Of a stretch of 64,000 nt of DNA, positions 22,217 through 34,344 are shown one piece after another. Every line of letters begins with the position of its first letter. The first letter of the stretch is position 1. Both the position numbers and the translations under genes were made by a program. This DNA comes from Allodiplogaster sudhausi (Eukaryota > Nematoda > Chromadorea > Rhabditida > Diplogasteridae), in contig CALZFC010000030.1 of the NCBI GenBank assembly GCA_945643635.1, positions 1,541,001 to 1,605,000 of the forward strand, written 5' to 3'. The notes under the pieces are model-generated. The model did no database searches and had not been told where the DNA came from. It worked only from the letters and a program-made list of their open reading frames with translations.

Positions 22217-23835
22217 ACGCCGACAGCTGTATAGAGCGTGAAAAGAGCTTTCGAATGGACTATTGGGTTTGGGAAACTTAGGACGCGCTGAAGTTTCCTG
22301 ATCGATTATCCCTTGTGCGGCAGTAGAAATCAGTACTTCATAATTATTTTCGCACGTCCAAACGTTCATCATAAGAAAGAGCGTGAAATTTTCTACAAGC
22401 TGAACCCCTTTCAATGAACTTTCGAGTTTACGATATGTTATAAGCTTTTCAAATTAGGGCCGGAAGTGCTAGTTACATTGCGCCCAATAATCCATTTTCT
22501 TAGTTTATTAGAATTATAATATTCCAATTGTTTTTTAAGCATCTATCCTTGAAGAATTATTAAAAACAGATGCCATATTCTTTTGATCTATAACAAAACA
22601 TCTTAGATTCGGAATTTTATTGAAAGTGGTTCAGCTTGTGGCAAATTTAACGCTCTTTCTTGTGGTGCATGTTTCTGCATACGAAAATGATTCTGAAGTA
22701 GTTTTTCTAAGTCGCGGACGTGCTGATGTGCAATAGAATGAACTTACGAAAACCATCGTTTCCCTTGCTTTTTGGGGATCAGAAGAGATCCTTTCTTCGC
22801 GCTCTTCGCGTGAATATAAATGCTGTCTATTCCGGCCAGGGATCGAATAAAACTAGAGAAATCACAAGTAGGACTAAGAATTCCCAATTTAAGTTTGCTC
22901 GTTTATTCGCGAATTCTTAGTCCTACTTGTGTTTTAGTTACTTTTACTCGACCCCGGCCGGAAACCAAATAGACCGCATTTATATTCGCGACAAAGAGCG
23001 AGTAGAAAAGATATCTTTTGACCCCCGGAAAGCAGCGGAAAATAAGGGTATACTATTAGATTTCAATAATTTCATCAGCTGCGACTACCGCTTTTCAATC
23101 CAAAATACAAAGTAAGTAATGTGATTTCTATATTTATATATGCTTCCGTGCACATTGCTATGTACACATAAGAAATACATAATGTTATCACAAGCTGTGA
23201 ATATAAAACGCACAGAAAGATCGCTAATGTCAATGTTGCTGAACTGAAACGCCTTAGCTTGTCGTATTATAAAGCACTTGTTCTAATATAAAATGAGTAG
23301 ATCGACGGGTATAAAAATTATAGCTGCATTGAATCCGTTAAAATTATAGTCGTGAAAGTGAAACTGCAGTTGGCAGAAAAAGAATACTCTTCAGATGAAT
23401 CACGAAGCATATTTTGCCATTCTCTGTGAATCAATACGAAATAGATTGTGCATTCCTAGTTTCGCACGTCCAAACATACACCATAAGCAAGCGTGAAATT
23501 TGCAACAAGTTCAACCCCTTGAACTTTCAAGTTTAAAATATTTTGTTCTAAGTGTAAATAAGGGCCGGTAGTTTGATCAATAATCCATTGCGCACAATAA
23601 TCCATTTTCTTAGTTTATTCGAATTCAGCTTGTAGCAAATTTAATGCTCTTTCTTGTGGTGTATGTTTCGGCATACGAAAATTTTTCTGAAGTAGTTCTT
23701 CTATGGCGCGAACCCGCAAATTTGTACTGCCGCAAGGAGATAATCGACTAGGAAACTTCAGCGCATCCTAAGTTTCCCAAACCCAATAGTCCATTCGAAA
23801 GCTCTTTTCATGCTCTATACAGCTGTATAGGTTTC
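22217..23835. mobile_element. 1.6-kb transposon relic with ~105-bp terminal inverted repeats
   Basis: Positions 22217-22320 and 23740-23835 are inverted copies with over 90 percent visible identity, sharing GAAAAGAGCTTTCGAATGG. Inside, 22340-22520 repeats directly at 23455-23640, and 22630-22700 repeats at 23630-23710. A foldback element is nested at 22775-23030. No intact transposase can be read. A short minus-strand frame, MPKHTPQERALNLLQ, near 23680 may be a remnant. Confidence 0.6.
22775..23030. mobile_element. Foldback (palindromic) element
   Basis: Arms of about 110 bp pair around a centre near 22900. CACAAGTAGGACTAAGAATT at 22864-22883 meets its complement ending at about 22932. CCGGCCAGGGATCGA pairs with TCGACCCCGGCCGG further out, and GCGTGAATATAAATGC with GCATTTATATTCGC. 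Confidence 0.75.
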
Positions 23836-24804
23836 GTAGAGCTTTTTTCTCCCTCAAACTTTTAATTGTATAAAACATTCATTATCGGATTTTTCTTTTT
23901 TTCGTTGTTTACAATAATACCTTTTCTATTATACTGCTAATGTTTAGTTCCATATCTCAACAAAGTGCGTCGTAATAACCTCAGTCGTGCATCCAACTCG
24001 CCTCCCAGCGCAGGGATCCAAATAATTGAAGCCCTCAAAGCAAATGAACGGGCCATTTTCCAACTCCCAGACCAGTTCCTATCGATTTCTCGTATCAGAA
24101 AGTACCTATTACGAACCTTTGAACAAAATCCAAGTTGGTCGATTTTTGCTATGTCCGCGGCCTTTTTGATTCTCTCTCAAATCGCGTCATATCTACATAT
24201 ACAACGTGGAATACATTCCCATTTCTCATTCTCGTCATCTGAGAGTCTTAAATGCCAAGATTTCCCGGCATAATTCAAAACCATCTAAAATGCTGGAGGG
24301 TTCATGAGAACGACCAAGTCGTTGTGAAAATAATCGGCAAGCCCAAAGAATGAAAATGCAGATTTTCCTTCAAAGAGTTTTTACTGCGGTTCTATTGTCT
24401 TATCTTACTCTTTAAGAACTACATACGTCATGATATGTATGAAAAGCCTGGAAAGAAAATAGTATAAGAATACAGCTAATGCTAGAGCGAGCCGATTGTC
24501 TTGTAGAAGCACAATGCGTCTTGTTCTATCGTTTAGAATACGAAGGGAGGGATATAGCTATCGAGGTTTATCTTCTCGAGAATAAGGACGAGATCGAGAT
24601 CCGTTTGCAACTTTCAAGTGTGAGGAATGCATATTCGGCCTTTAGCTCAAACACTTTGAGAAAAAAACTCTTGGCGGTATAATCTTTTCTTTTTATAAGA
24701 TGGTTTGTACGTAATCCTGGAAGCGGTGTTATTTATTTGTTTAACAGAATCGTTCGCGAAATCTATTTTGTAATATTTGAGATTTTGCGATCTTTTCTGC
24801 TAAT
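23836..24804. other. Upstream of gene D, with R1 copy (24190-24450, minus)
   Basis: A reverse-orientation R1 copy occupies about 24190-24450 (GAATACATTCCCATTTCTCA through ACGTCATGATATGTATG). The segment 23965-24190 has an open plus frame with no recognisable family. The promoter of gene D should lie in the last 300 bp. Confidence 0.55.
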
Positions 24805-27286
24805 ATGGCAGAAGCCGAATCATCGGACGCTGTTGACAAGGAAGTATGTGTCTTTTGCTTCGAAAGATTAATATCGATTTAAAGGAGCCAAAATACAAAT
24901 TTGATTTTGAGCCTTTTGTCTTGATTCAAGTGCGAGAGAGCATTTGATTTAGAGAGAGTCAGAAAAATGAAATTGAAAACGGTTAAATTTTTGTGCTCCG
25001 TTAAGTTTATCGCTATTTGCCGACTTATTTTTTACTATTATTGATTAAGTTTGCCTTCCTAACCCTACTTGACTGGACGTCGACAATGGCGATGGCTGCT
25101 ATTGGAATTCTGACATTTCCTCTCGCCATCTTTGTCTACTACCGTATCCTTTCGAATCGAAGCTACTGCGCCATGTTCCCCTTTCGCATTATTGTCATAG
25201 CCGGAATTGCCGTAAGGATTTGAGATTTAAAAAAAAAATAATAAACATTTCCATTTTTGAAGGACTTTATTGTCTACTTCACAGTAATGTTTCTACTAAT
25301 GCTAACGACTTGGCCAACTTGGTTCATATGGTAAAACACTTTACCGAAACATTATTTTTTTCTTTCTTGTTTTTATTTACATATGAACATATGTACATAC
25401 ATACCACAGGTAACATTTCTTGTGTTAAATATGAATAAACAAGAAAATAAAATTTATTTTCTACATATGTATGTATATTCTCAGGTATGACTGGCTAGAG
25501 AAGTCGAACCTGTCGAAGACGGGCTACTTCATCCTGCTCTATTGGCAGGGAGCTCAGCTACAGGCCAGCTTTGTGCTAGCTCTCAATCGTCTTGCGGCAG
25601 TCGCTTTTCCGATGACAAAACGAGTTTGTGAAAAAATACATTTCTCAAAATATGTAGGCTGAAAATCAGTATTCAGTACGACCAGCTCCTCTACTACGTC
25701 TCTGTCGCCTTGATCTTCCTGCTTCCCATCCCGATGACGGCGCCCAACGGCTACAAAGGCTTCAAATACTACGTCGTCATTCAGCCGGATGGGCGGGCCT
25801 CGATGATATCAGACACTGCGAGCGACGATTCTGTACGATTTGACCAAAAACTCAATTTTCATCGCTTCAAATTGATATTTTGGCAGAACATGCCGGTACT
25901 TCATGAGAAAAAAATGTATACCACGCAAGTCTGTGTTGCTTAATTTATTTTTTAAAAAAATAAGACAAAATCTTTGTCCTCCAGTTCGCCGCGCTCCTGC
26001 AAAAGGCGTTCTTTGCCGTGCTGGCGGCGCTGACGCTGCTCGTGAACGTCGTCCTCGTCGTGATCCTCGCATGCAAGCGCTGTCCGCAGCGCAACGCTGC
26101 GACCTCGTCGCGAGCAAAGGCCGAGAGCGGCATCGTCATCACTTCCGTCCTCGGCTTCGCCACCTACATCGTCTTCTTCATCTCTCTGGTTCTGACTCAA
26201 AGATGACTTTTTTCATTTCGAATTTCAAGTTTCTATTTTCATTTTTATTCTTATTTTGTTATTTTTTTTATCCAATTAATTGTATTCTTCATGACCCTGC
26301 TTCTCAATAACGTCTCATTTAAACTTTTGAAAGTTTTATCCGGTTAATCAAGGCTTAGTGAATGGTCGAGGGATCCAGAATGGGTAGATTTTGAAGATTC
26401 TTCGCCTGCCGGAATCTGACGAAGTGGCCGCAGACATTGGGCTCTTATTCTGGCGAGCCCACCGTTTCTCCAGAAGCAGCGTCGGTGGATTAGATTTGGC
26501 AGTGGTCGATCGCGGGGCGGGGCGGGGGGCGAGCCTGCAATTTTTGGCAGGGGAAGAATGGGAAGCGGCGCCACTTGCCACTGGGCCACCCCTCACACGT
26601 CTCATTTACAGTCCATAAATTGGCATTTGCTTTGGCGCGTTTATGATGACGATGACCTTTAATATTTTATTTTTATTTTCTTTTGTAACAAACTAAATAT
26701 GACCTCTCAGACTGTCAGCGACTACATGCCGAATATTGCCGTGCAGTACACGGTACCGGTCTTTCAAGCCATTTCGTGCGCTGCGTCTTTTTGGTATGCT
26801 TACTGGCATGTTTCAGCTAACGTCTACATATTAAAGGAGATCTAACAATAAGGCGAATAAATAGTGCATTATTTATTCGCCTTCTTTGGTCAGGTTGAGC
26901 TAGTAACTTTGATTGCAAGTTTCCCGAAGTCACAAAAACCTCTCTGCCCTGAGGAATTTAACAGTATTTTATACTTTGAATTTGCGAATATTTTGCGAAA
27001 AATTTGGCAGAGCTACACCGATATAATTAATTTTTTTTCCTGGTTCAATAAATCGTGTGGCAAAAAACTATCTGAGCAATGATGCCTAGTGTGTCTATTC
27101 ATAACAATAATAAGTGGCTATAATTCCCGGTGTCTGCTCGTCTTCTCTCATACAATGCGCCGGACGCTTCTGCCGCGTTGGCTTGGAGGCAGAAAGCGCG
27201 GCGGTGGCCGGACCGTAAGCACGACGACAGGCGCCGTCGGGCAAGCAATCGCGCTCTCATACCCAAGTCAACGGAGAATACGATGA
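24805..27286 (+). CDS. 7TM chemoreceptor-like protein D (SRG/SRV-like), plus strand
   Basis: Exons 24805-24843, 25050-25211, 25263-25330, 25485-25623, 25677-25832, 25985-26188, 26711-26793 and 27130-27286 join in phase to 335 residues, MAEAESSDAVDKE to SQRRIR. It is the closest relative of A and B but lies inverted. Motifs are LLDWTSTMAMAAIGILTFPL, LNRLAAVAFPM, LLPIPMTAPNGYKG, LQKAFFAVLAALTLLVN, GIVITSVLGFATYIVFF and SHTMRRTLLPRWLGG. As in A and E, the base before exon 8 is not AG (ATTCCCG); an AAG 15 nt upstream would add five residues in frame. Intron 1 holds a family 1 MITE and intron 6 a foldback-type insertion. Confidence 0.75.
24878..25004 (-). mobile_element. MITE family 1 copy, intron 1 of gene D
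   Basis: Reverse-orientation twin of 10348-10467, in the same intron of the paralogue. Relative to gene sense the two are in the same orientation, so the insertion predates the A-D duplication. Confidence 0.65.
26345..26620 (+). mobile_element. GC-rich insertion in intron 6 of gene D
   Basis: A sharply GC-rich block in an AT-rich intron. Its left edge (GGATCCAGAATGGGTAGATT) matches the left edge of the foldback element in gene E intron 4 (32625-32650). It is probably a partial or related copy. Confidence 0.5.
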
Positions 27287-27546
27287 TGACATATTTGATA
27301 ATTCAATCAATATTCTACATTATCCATGTATTTCTTGGGCATCAGTGATTTCTTATGCGTATGAATATGTTATTTTAAAAATTTAGTCAAGTGGCTGCAA
27401 TTCTAGCTTCTCTTTGGTGTACGTGAGATAAAAGCAACGCGTGTCATATCATTTGGCATTGACCCATAATGCACTAAAGAAGTGCAGGCATTCAATCTAT
27501 ACAAAATATTGATGCCGTGTCGATTCTACTCCTCCACTCAAAAAAA

Positions 27547-27747
27547 ACATTCGTCACTCTTACCGTCTACCGCGTGCACGAGCGGTTGGCTCGCTATCAT
27601 CTCTTCGCAATGAGTACCGAGACGCCAATGACGACTCTCGACTATTTCAGCAGCGAAGACAGCGAGAAGACGACGAGCACTGTTAGGGCTGAAAGCTCTT
27701 TGGCATGGTGCCAAATATTGAAAATTCTACTTTTAAAATATTGCTAA
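27547..27747 (+). CDS. Candidate extra C-terminal exon of receptor gene D
   Basis: The plus strand reads TFVTLTVYRVHERLARYHLF, then STETPMTTLDYFSSEDSEK, ending at about 27747. It is the counterpart of 5091-5179 and 13573-13716. The longer acidic Ser/Thr tail differs from gene B. Confidence 0.4.
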   Translation, partial: TFVTLTVYRVHERLARYHLFAMSTETPMTTLDYFSSEDSEKTTSTVRAESSLAWCQILKILLLKYC

Positions 27748-27955
27748 AGTATTAGTTAGCGCCCATACCTTTAGTTGTATATGAAGAGTGGCGAAGTGGC
27801 ACATAAACTTCAATGAACGCGCGTCGTTCTGAGGCGTTCTCTTTGCAAACAATTCACTCTTTGGTTCAAAAAACCCAATATTTCGCTGACTCCTTTTTTA
27901 TTTAATAAAAGGTCGATTGGGGCGGAATTTCCTTTAGTGATTCATTTATTATAGC

Positions 27956-29198
27956 ATGAATGAAAAATATTTACCTAAGAGTAACAGCATGACCGAAGCG
28001 AGCGAAGCGACACAAGAATCCATATCGACGACTCATCTTCATCATCTGCTACCCGAGGAGGTGGATTATCTCTCTCTCCCTCTCTCTCTCTCTCTCGCTC
28101 TCTCTCTATCTCTTTCTTTCCAGAAGATCTTCCTTGGCGTCTCGTGTGGCTGCGTCATCCTCGTTATCGCCTTCTACGTTGTCATCGGATGCTTGGCGGC
28201 GTGGCGCATGCGGCAAGGAGAGACCATGAAGTGGGGAGAGATGGAGAGAAAGAGAGAGGGAGAGAGGGAGAAAGAATGGAAGAAATAGAGAAAGAGAGAG
28301 AGAGAGGGAGAGAAGTTAGATATAAAAAAGAGCGTGAGACAGAAGTTGGAATTGACATGGAGAAAAAATTTTTTATCACTGTTGAGATCGACTTTGTTTG
28401 GTTCTATTGGCTGGTGGCGTTTTTTCCCTTGGACAAGCTATACACGCCAACCGGTTCTGCTCCCTTTAGAGAAGTCTTCTGTGGCTCTGGCGCGAAGGCG
28501 GCGCCAGCACAAAGCAAGCCGAGAGAGAAGACGGAGGAGGAGCCGGCGAAGACAACGCCCGACGGCGACGAGGCCAAGCCGGTCGAGAAGCAGCCGCTTC
28601 TGCTGCGGGTGCTTACTTCTTTCTATTTTGTATCTCTCTCTCTACTACTCTCTCTCGCTCGTTCTCTCTCTCCCTCTCTCTCTCTTTCTCTCTGATTTTG
28701 TGCCCCTCCCTCTCTCTTCTCTATCCTTTTCTTTCGCCCTCTCTTTCTCGCCCCGTTTCACCTCATCTGATTTTTCTCTGCAATCTTTCTTCGTAGTCTC
28801 CCTTGGCCGAGAAGAAGAAGTCCCCTTTGCCGCCGATTCTACCCTCCCCTTCCACGGCAACCGACGAAGCACCGGTAGAGAAGTCAATCGAGATGGACAA
28901 GACACAGAGGTTAGGGGTGTGGGAGAGGTGGAAGTTAAAGAGCACCAGAAGAGAAATAGCGAGAGAGAGAGAGAGAAAGAGGAAGAAGGAGGGTGAGAGA
29001 TTGCGAGAATGAGAGAGTCATCGAGAGACAGAAAGGCTATTTGCATGAAGGCGGCAATCCAGAATTTTGGGGATATACATAAGTACTGAATAAGAGAAAA
29101 GAAGAAAAGAAGACTAATACCGTTCTCATCTTCCCGGATATCTAATCGAAGAATGCTTTTTCTTTAGATCCGACCTGGAGGTAGTTCAGAAACGTTGA
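27956..29198 (+). CDS. Small single-pass membrane protein, unknown function
   Basis: Five exons (27956-28060, 28124-28230, 28470-28608, 28797-28909, 29168-29198) join in phase to 164 residues. A Ser/Thr-rich N-terminus (MTEASEATQESISTTHLHH) precedes one hydrophobic helix, FLGVSCGCVILVIAFYVVIG. A Lys/Glu/Pro-rich cytoplasmic-type tail follows (KTEEEPAKTTPDGDEAKPVE, AEKKKSPLPPILPS) and ends EVVQKR. There is no signal peptide, so N-out or signal-anchor topology is undecided. Introns 1 and 3 are CT-rich right up to their acceptors. The exon 2 donor (GTGGGG) is weak. I do not recognise the family. Confidence 0.6.
28061..28790. repeat. CT/GA-rich low-complexity intron tracts
   Basis: 28075-28120 and 28630-28740 are CT-rich, and 28236-28325 is GA-rich. 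All lie in introns of the gene at 27956-29198. Long reading frames across them are artefacts of the repeat. Confidence 0.85.
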
Positions 29199-29714
29199 AG
29201 ACAACTGGGAAATTTTGAAAAAGTTCAGAATTTTCATCTACAAAGATATTGTAGGTACATCTGTAGATTGCTAGAAAAAATATTTACTTTTGAGAGTTTC
29301 CAGCTCGACTCAGTCTGGCACGACGTGAAAAGGAGAAATATCAATTCAATATGACATTTATTGCTCCCGCATAAAGTATTTGTTTACAGATCTCCGATCC
29401 AGTGAACCGTGCAAAACCCAAAACGAATTGTTATGTTTAGTAAGAGGGCGTGAAAAAAGAAAATCTCTAGGAAAGTATGATTGAAGATCAAAAACGGCCG
29501 GGCCGATGTTTCATCAAAAAAATAAATGATAGTGAAATCTAGTCGAATGAAATTGCATCGTTCGATAGGAACTAAACACTTTAGATCAGCGAATAGAGAT
29601 TAAACTGTGCCAAAAATGTACGAGACACAGCTTGTAAATGTTCAGAAGACTACTAAGCTATATAGATGTTGTTGTTTTCTGAGAAACCGACAGTCTTTCG
29701 AAGAGAAAAATAAT
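29199..29714. other. No gene recognised
   Basis: AT-rich sequence 3' of the single-pass protein gene, with no conserved exon or repeat that I can place. Confidence 0.4.
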
Positions 29715-30170
29715 TAAATTAGATGATAAGCAAGAAAAATACAATGGCAAAGAAAAGAAAACTCTCTTTATATTGAAAATGAGGGGTAAAAGTAGTCATG
29801 CATTGATTAAGTTGATGACGTCATCTGGTGGTATTCCATGGCTCGCAGTGCTTGTCAACGGTTTCACGCCGCTTCCCTTTCCGCCTCCCAGCCAACGCGG
29901 CAGAAGCGTACGGCGCATCGATTGAGAGAAGGCAAGCAGGCACCTTATATCGGAATGCATATATATATGTATGTATGTACATGCATACATGTTACCGAAT
30001 GATTTTTAACGTATTACTGCCTAAAGGAGCACGAAACTCATGTGTAATCTACATATATGTATATGCACTTGAATTTTCCTATCAACAGCAGTCTCTAAAT
30101 GATCTCGCCTTTGTGACAGGCAATAAGGTGCGAATTAAAGAAAAATTGAGTGTTAGACTCCATTAAATGG
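29715..30170 (-). pseudogene. Duplicated 3' end of receptor gene C
   Basis: This matches 18218-18794 in the same orientation. Positions 29815-29942 carry an exon 8-like piece on the minus strand, CLLAFSQSMRRTLLPRWLGG, followed by KGSGVKPLTSTASH. No other receptor exons are nearby, so this is an isolated segmental duplicate. Positions 30021-30164 hold a family 1 MITE-like stretch (CTAAAGGAGCACGAAACTC), paralleling 18687-18794. Confidence 0.7.
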
Positions 30171-31390
30171 TTCATTTATAAAAAAATTATAAAAAAAATT
30201 TTGAACTTTTTCATTACCTGAACTTGCCGCACATAAAATGCGCCAGAGATTTGTCGACACATAAATTACAAGAAGAATCTAGTAACATGCTTGAATTTTA
30301 AATGAGGATGTTAAGATATTGAGAAGAACTGAGACATTGAGCATTAAAACTGAAGTGGATGATGATGAGCAATGAAGCCTCGTGTGCAAAGTAATGAAAA
30401 GAGACTATTATTTCCTGACAATGAGTTCTTCGTTGAGAAGTGGAATGTATGTATGTGGATGGAAAATCGCTTAATTCCGCCTAAGAGTATTATCACACGA
30501 TTAATTTTTGGCAGCCTAAAACAGATATTATATGTACATAATATATGCTACGTAACACCACTCTATTAGCTATCACATTATAGTTATGTAATGGGATCGT
30601 CTGTACTAAGATGTCGTTAAAAGAATATAATTATGTGTATATTCACACATATAGTTGAATATTTTAAAAAAAGTGTCATTATTATTTATCAAAAATCTTT
30701 CACATTTTCCGTTGCTTCGCAGCTTGAAGTCGTTCGATTGTCCATCAAGAAATTCATTTTCGGGGGTAAGAATGCATCCTTTTTTCTCGCAAATATCTAT
30801 TTCTCTTCCAGCCCCAGTTCGATCACATGTAGTACAAAAAAAAAATTTTTTTTGGTTATGTTTGCGAAATACTACTTGTTGTCTCTAAACTTTTATTCGA
30901 TTCTACTAGATAACACCGGACAAGCGGGTTATACATATATTCTGTGCAACGAAACGACACTCTATTAGCTCTCACATTATTGTGATGTAATGTGCATGCA
31001 CAGTATATGTACATATATAGTATCAAATTAGCATGTTTAACTCTCGGTACATTGGAAAGAACCAAAAACTAATGTTGCTTCGTTCTCTCTTTAAAACGCC
31101 TAGCCGCTATTGCTTTTCCAGTTACATCGACAGTGAGCCTCTTTTTTTTACTACTTATTGTGTCGGTATTTGAGCAATTGTTGCAGAGAGTTGTATATGT
31201 ATGCATATCTATGCTTTGGTTTTAAAAAGGCAGAGTTTAATCATGCATAAATAAGTAACACAGATAGAAAATTACAGAGAAATGAACTGTGCCTGTGAAC
31301 GAGATTTCTCCAATAAAGTGTTGTGACATTGTGAGGAGGGCCTGGGAGATCATCGGAGCACCCCTTTCGTATTACCTCGGACAGCTCCTC
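30171..31390. other. Repeat-containing intergenic region
   Basis: A short direct repeat links 30530-30600 and 30940-30995 (CACTCTATTAGCT, CACATTAT, GATGTAATG). The rest is AT-rich with no supported exon. Confidence 0.4.
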
Positions 31391-34344
31391 TCATACTCTT
31401 TGTCGACTGCTTCCCTGTCCGCTGACGCTCATAGTGATCGGCAATTGAGAACTCTTTTCACTTCGGCCGCACAGCCATCTCGGAAGTAAAGAACGACGCA
31501 TCGTGTGTGAGAAGGTGACAAGGCACCGGGAAAGACAAGAAAATTAATTGAAAAAATTTTAGTCCAAAAAAAACTCAATAAAACTGGTAAATTTATTTGT
31601 TTTTCTTCAATATACCAGAACGGCGCCACACACGCGATCGCCTGAAGAGGAGGCGTCGCGTATTGGACTGAGATGTTGTTTGAGTAGTCGCTAGCGGTCT
31701 GAAGTAGAGAGAGAGAAAGAGAGAGAGAGAGAGATATATATACAAAGATTGAAATGTTAAGAAAGAAATAGAGTAGGAGAGAGTCAGCGAGAATGAGGCA
31801 GACAGAGAGAGAAAGACATAATGATTGTAAGAGTTAAAGATAGAGAGAGGGAGAATGAATTAGAGAGAGAGAGATAGAGGATGTTATACCAGCGTGACAA
31901 AGTAGACGGCGTAAGTGGCGAAACCGAGGACGGAAGTGATGACGATGCCCTGCTCGGGACTGGTTTTCTTCTCGGTCTCCGTCCTCCTCCCGCTCTGATG
32001 ACTTCTTCCTCTTCTCTTCCATGCGAGGATGAAGACGAGTACGGCGTTCAGCAGAAAGGTCACCAGGCACGCGACCGCAAAGCAGCCCTTCTGGAGCAGC
32101 ACCACGAACTGTGCACAATATTATGGAAATATCGATGTATTCTTATGGATGGAGATTGATTTCTTTCGTCATTATTTTTAACGTAAACATAGTTAATAGA
32201 GTTAAAGGTAAATCAAATTAAATCTAATGTTTTAAAATAAAATATTCGAAAAAAAAGAAAGACAGCAAGCCTGAGCACCGAATTGTCGCTAGCATAGTCG
32301 GGATAGAAGAAGTTCTCAACGACATAGTAGCTAAAGCCGTGGTAGCCATTCGGGAGTGTCATTACGAGGGGAACAACTAGCAGCATCACGATGCTCACAC
32401 GAAAGAGAGGTGAGTCGTACTATAAAAAAACCATGCCTAATTTAATTTTATATTATTTTATTGTCTTTTTAAATGTAATTTTTGGTGATACAAGATTGCA
32501 TTTTCATATATACTACATATATGTATATACATTTTTATTAAATCAATATTTTTTTCTTGAGCATGGTTTAAGGTTCTTTTACAGCTTTTTTTCCAGATGG
32601 TCATTCACAATAATTCATTGTGAAGGGATCCAAGATGGGAAGATTCATCTGCCGCCGTAGTAAAGTGTCTTTTGTTTGAGGGGAGAACTCCCGGGCTTCC
32701 CCCACCTGGAAACGTCTGAATCTCTTACTAAAATGCCCTATTTCTCTGTCTCTAACGCGTCTCCCGCCAGATCTGGCGGGGTTCCCCCACCCTCCACCCG
32801 GCAAAATGATGTCCGGCACCCTCGCGGAAGGACAGAGACAGCGAGAGTATGTTTAAAAGTGAGAGACACGACCTGCCGGGTGGAGGAGATTTGCGACGCT
32901 ATGGTCATAGCGTCGCAAATCTCCCCCACCCGGCAACTTGTGTCTCTCAATTTTTAATACTCTCTCGATGTCTCTGTCCTCTAAGAATTCTCGGGAGATC
33001 TTCCAGTTCCGAAAATAATTCAATTTCAATGTTGCTGTTTGGCAGAATATTCGGAATTGCGGAGCTCTGCGTCCTTGTAAATTTCCATGAGTTTGTTGCA
33101 GCTCGCTTAAACAAATGGAATTTTGCTTTTGTTTTTTGTTATATTTTGTTATATTTTCTGCCTACTGCGCTAGGCTTGCCTTGTTGGGTTTACCCCAACA
33201 ATGTGTTGACAGAAACACAATAATGCATCGTCAGAGATGCTGCCTTCCTCCCGGGAGATGGTGAAGGGTGGGGTAACAAAGGTGACGGAGCAAGTTGCCG
33301 GGTCGGGGGAGGTCCCGCCAGTTCTCCCCGCAAGAAAGCGACACTTTACTTCGGCGGCTGACGAAGTGAGCATGGCTAAAGATGGCTAAATCACAAACTC
33401 TGTGCGAGAGAGGAAAGGCGACGGCGACGACGCGATTGAGTGCGAGCGCGAAGCTGGCCTGCAGCTGAGCGCCCTGCGAGTAGAGCATGAGGAAGTAGCT
33501 CGTCTTGGACAGATTCGAGCGCTCCAGCCAGGCGTACCTCAACAAGAGGTCGAATACGAATCAATCTCGATGCTAGCAATTGTTTATTGATAATATTTCT
33601 CCATTCAGCTCGTTTTTAGACAACAAAAAATAATCAATAAAGAAACCATGAATAAAATGATGGCCAGCTTGTGAACATGAGCAAGAACAATGACGTCATA
33701 TAGACGACAAAATCCTGAAATACGGCCAGTTCATTTTCATTTGTATTTCTTCTACAACAAACTTCGTTTAAAGGAGCACCAAACTAAACCATAATCTATT
33801 TGAATGTTCCTGACGTCTCTCAAACTCACATGCTCTCTCACCACTGTAGCAGACAAAATGGCGCAAATTCAAAAGTGAGTTTTTGGCTCCTTTGAAGAGT
33901 TAAGTATTGTTTTTACTAGAATGGAGTCTTACCGTAATTCCGGCGATAACAATGATGCGAAAGGTGAAGATGGCCGAGTAAGTCTTGCTCGAGAGGATGC
34001 GCGCGTATACGAAGAAGGCAAAGGGGAACGTGGCCGCACCCACGGCAACCATCAGCAGAGTCGCGAACCAGTCGAAGAGTTCGAGTAGCGCTGCCTATTG
34101 TATCGAAAAAGATATTATTCATTTTATTTTACATATTTAATACTTTATTCTTAAGTTTTTTTAAATTCTATTTTTCGAAGGAAATTAAAATGACAATTCT
34201 CTTTTTGTTCGTTACTCTTTAGGCTAAAGATAAATTAAATTAAATATTCAATACAACTATTATAATTTAAATTTTAGTATAACAAACTTGAGCAGCTTCT
34301 TCGTCTGAAGGCGTCGTGTACACGGCTGTTGACGACTGTTCCAT
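31391..34344 (-). CDS. 7TM chemoreceptor-like protein E (SRG/SRV-like)
   Basis: Exons 34288-34344, 33933-34094, 33647-33714, 33399-33537, 32279-32419, 31890-32108, 31616-31698 and 31391-31526 total 334 residues, MEQSSTAVYTTPSDEEAAQ to GQGSSRQRV. It shares the family layout: LFDWFATLLMVAVGAATFPF, LNRVVAVAFPLSHR, LPNGYHGFSYY, VVLLQKGCFAVACLVTFLLN, GIVITSVLGFATYAVYF and SHTMRRSLLPRWLCG. The second extracellular loop is five residues shorter and the third intracellular loop longer and more charged than in A-D. The exon 8 acceptor reads TTTCCCG|G with no AG nearby. Intron 4 carries a palindromic element and intron 2 a MITE. Its own GA/CT tracts lie at 31700-31880. Confidence 0.78.
32620..33385. 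mobile_element. Foldback element with central palindrome, intron 4 of gene E
   Basis: The central hairpin spans 32826-33000 around a 2-nt loop near 32904. Inner arms GGAGATTTGCGACGCTATG and CATAGCGTCGCAAATCTCC are perfect, and pairing continues about 75 bp each side. Outer inverted repeats (about 32640-32710 versus 33290-33375, sharing GACACTTTACT and CGGCGGC) enclose it. GC content is far above the intron background. Confidence 0.75.
33767..33896 (+). mobile_element. MITE family 1 copy, intron 2 of gene E
   Basis: TTTAAAGGAGCACCAAACT at the left and AGTTTTTGGCTCCTTTGAA at the right form clear terminal inverted repeats around 130 bp. This is the best-preserved copy of the family in the window. 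Confidence 0.8.
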
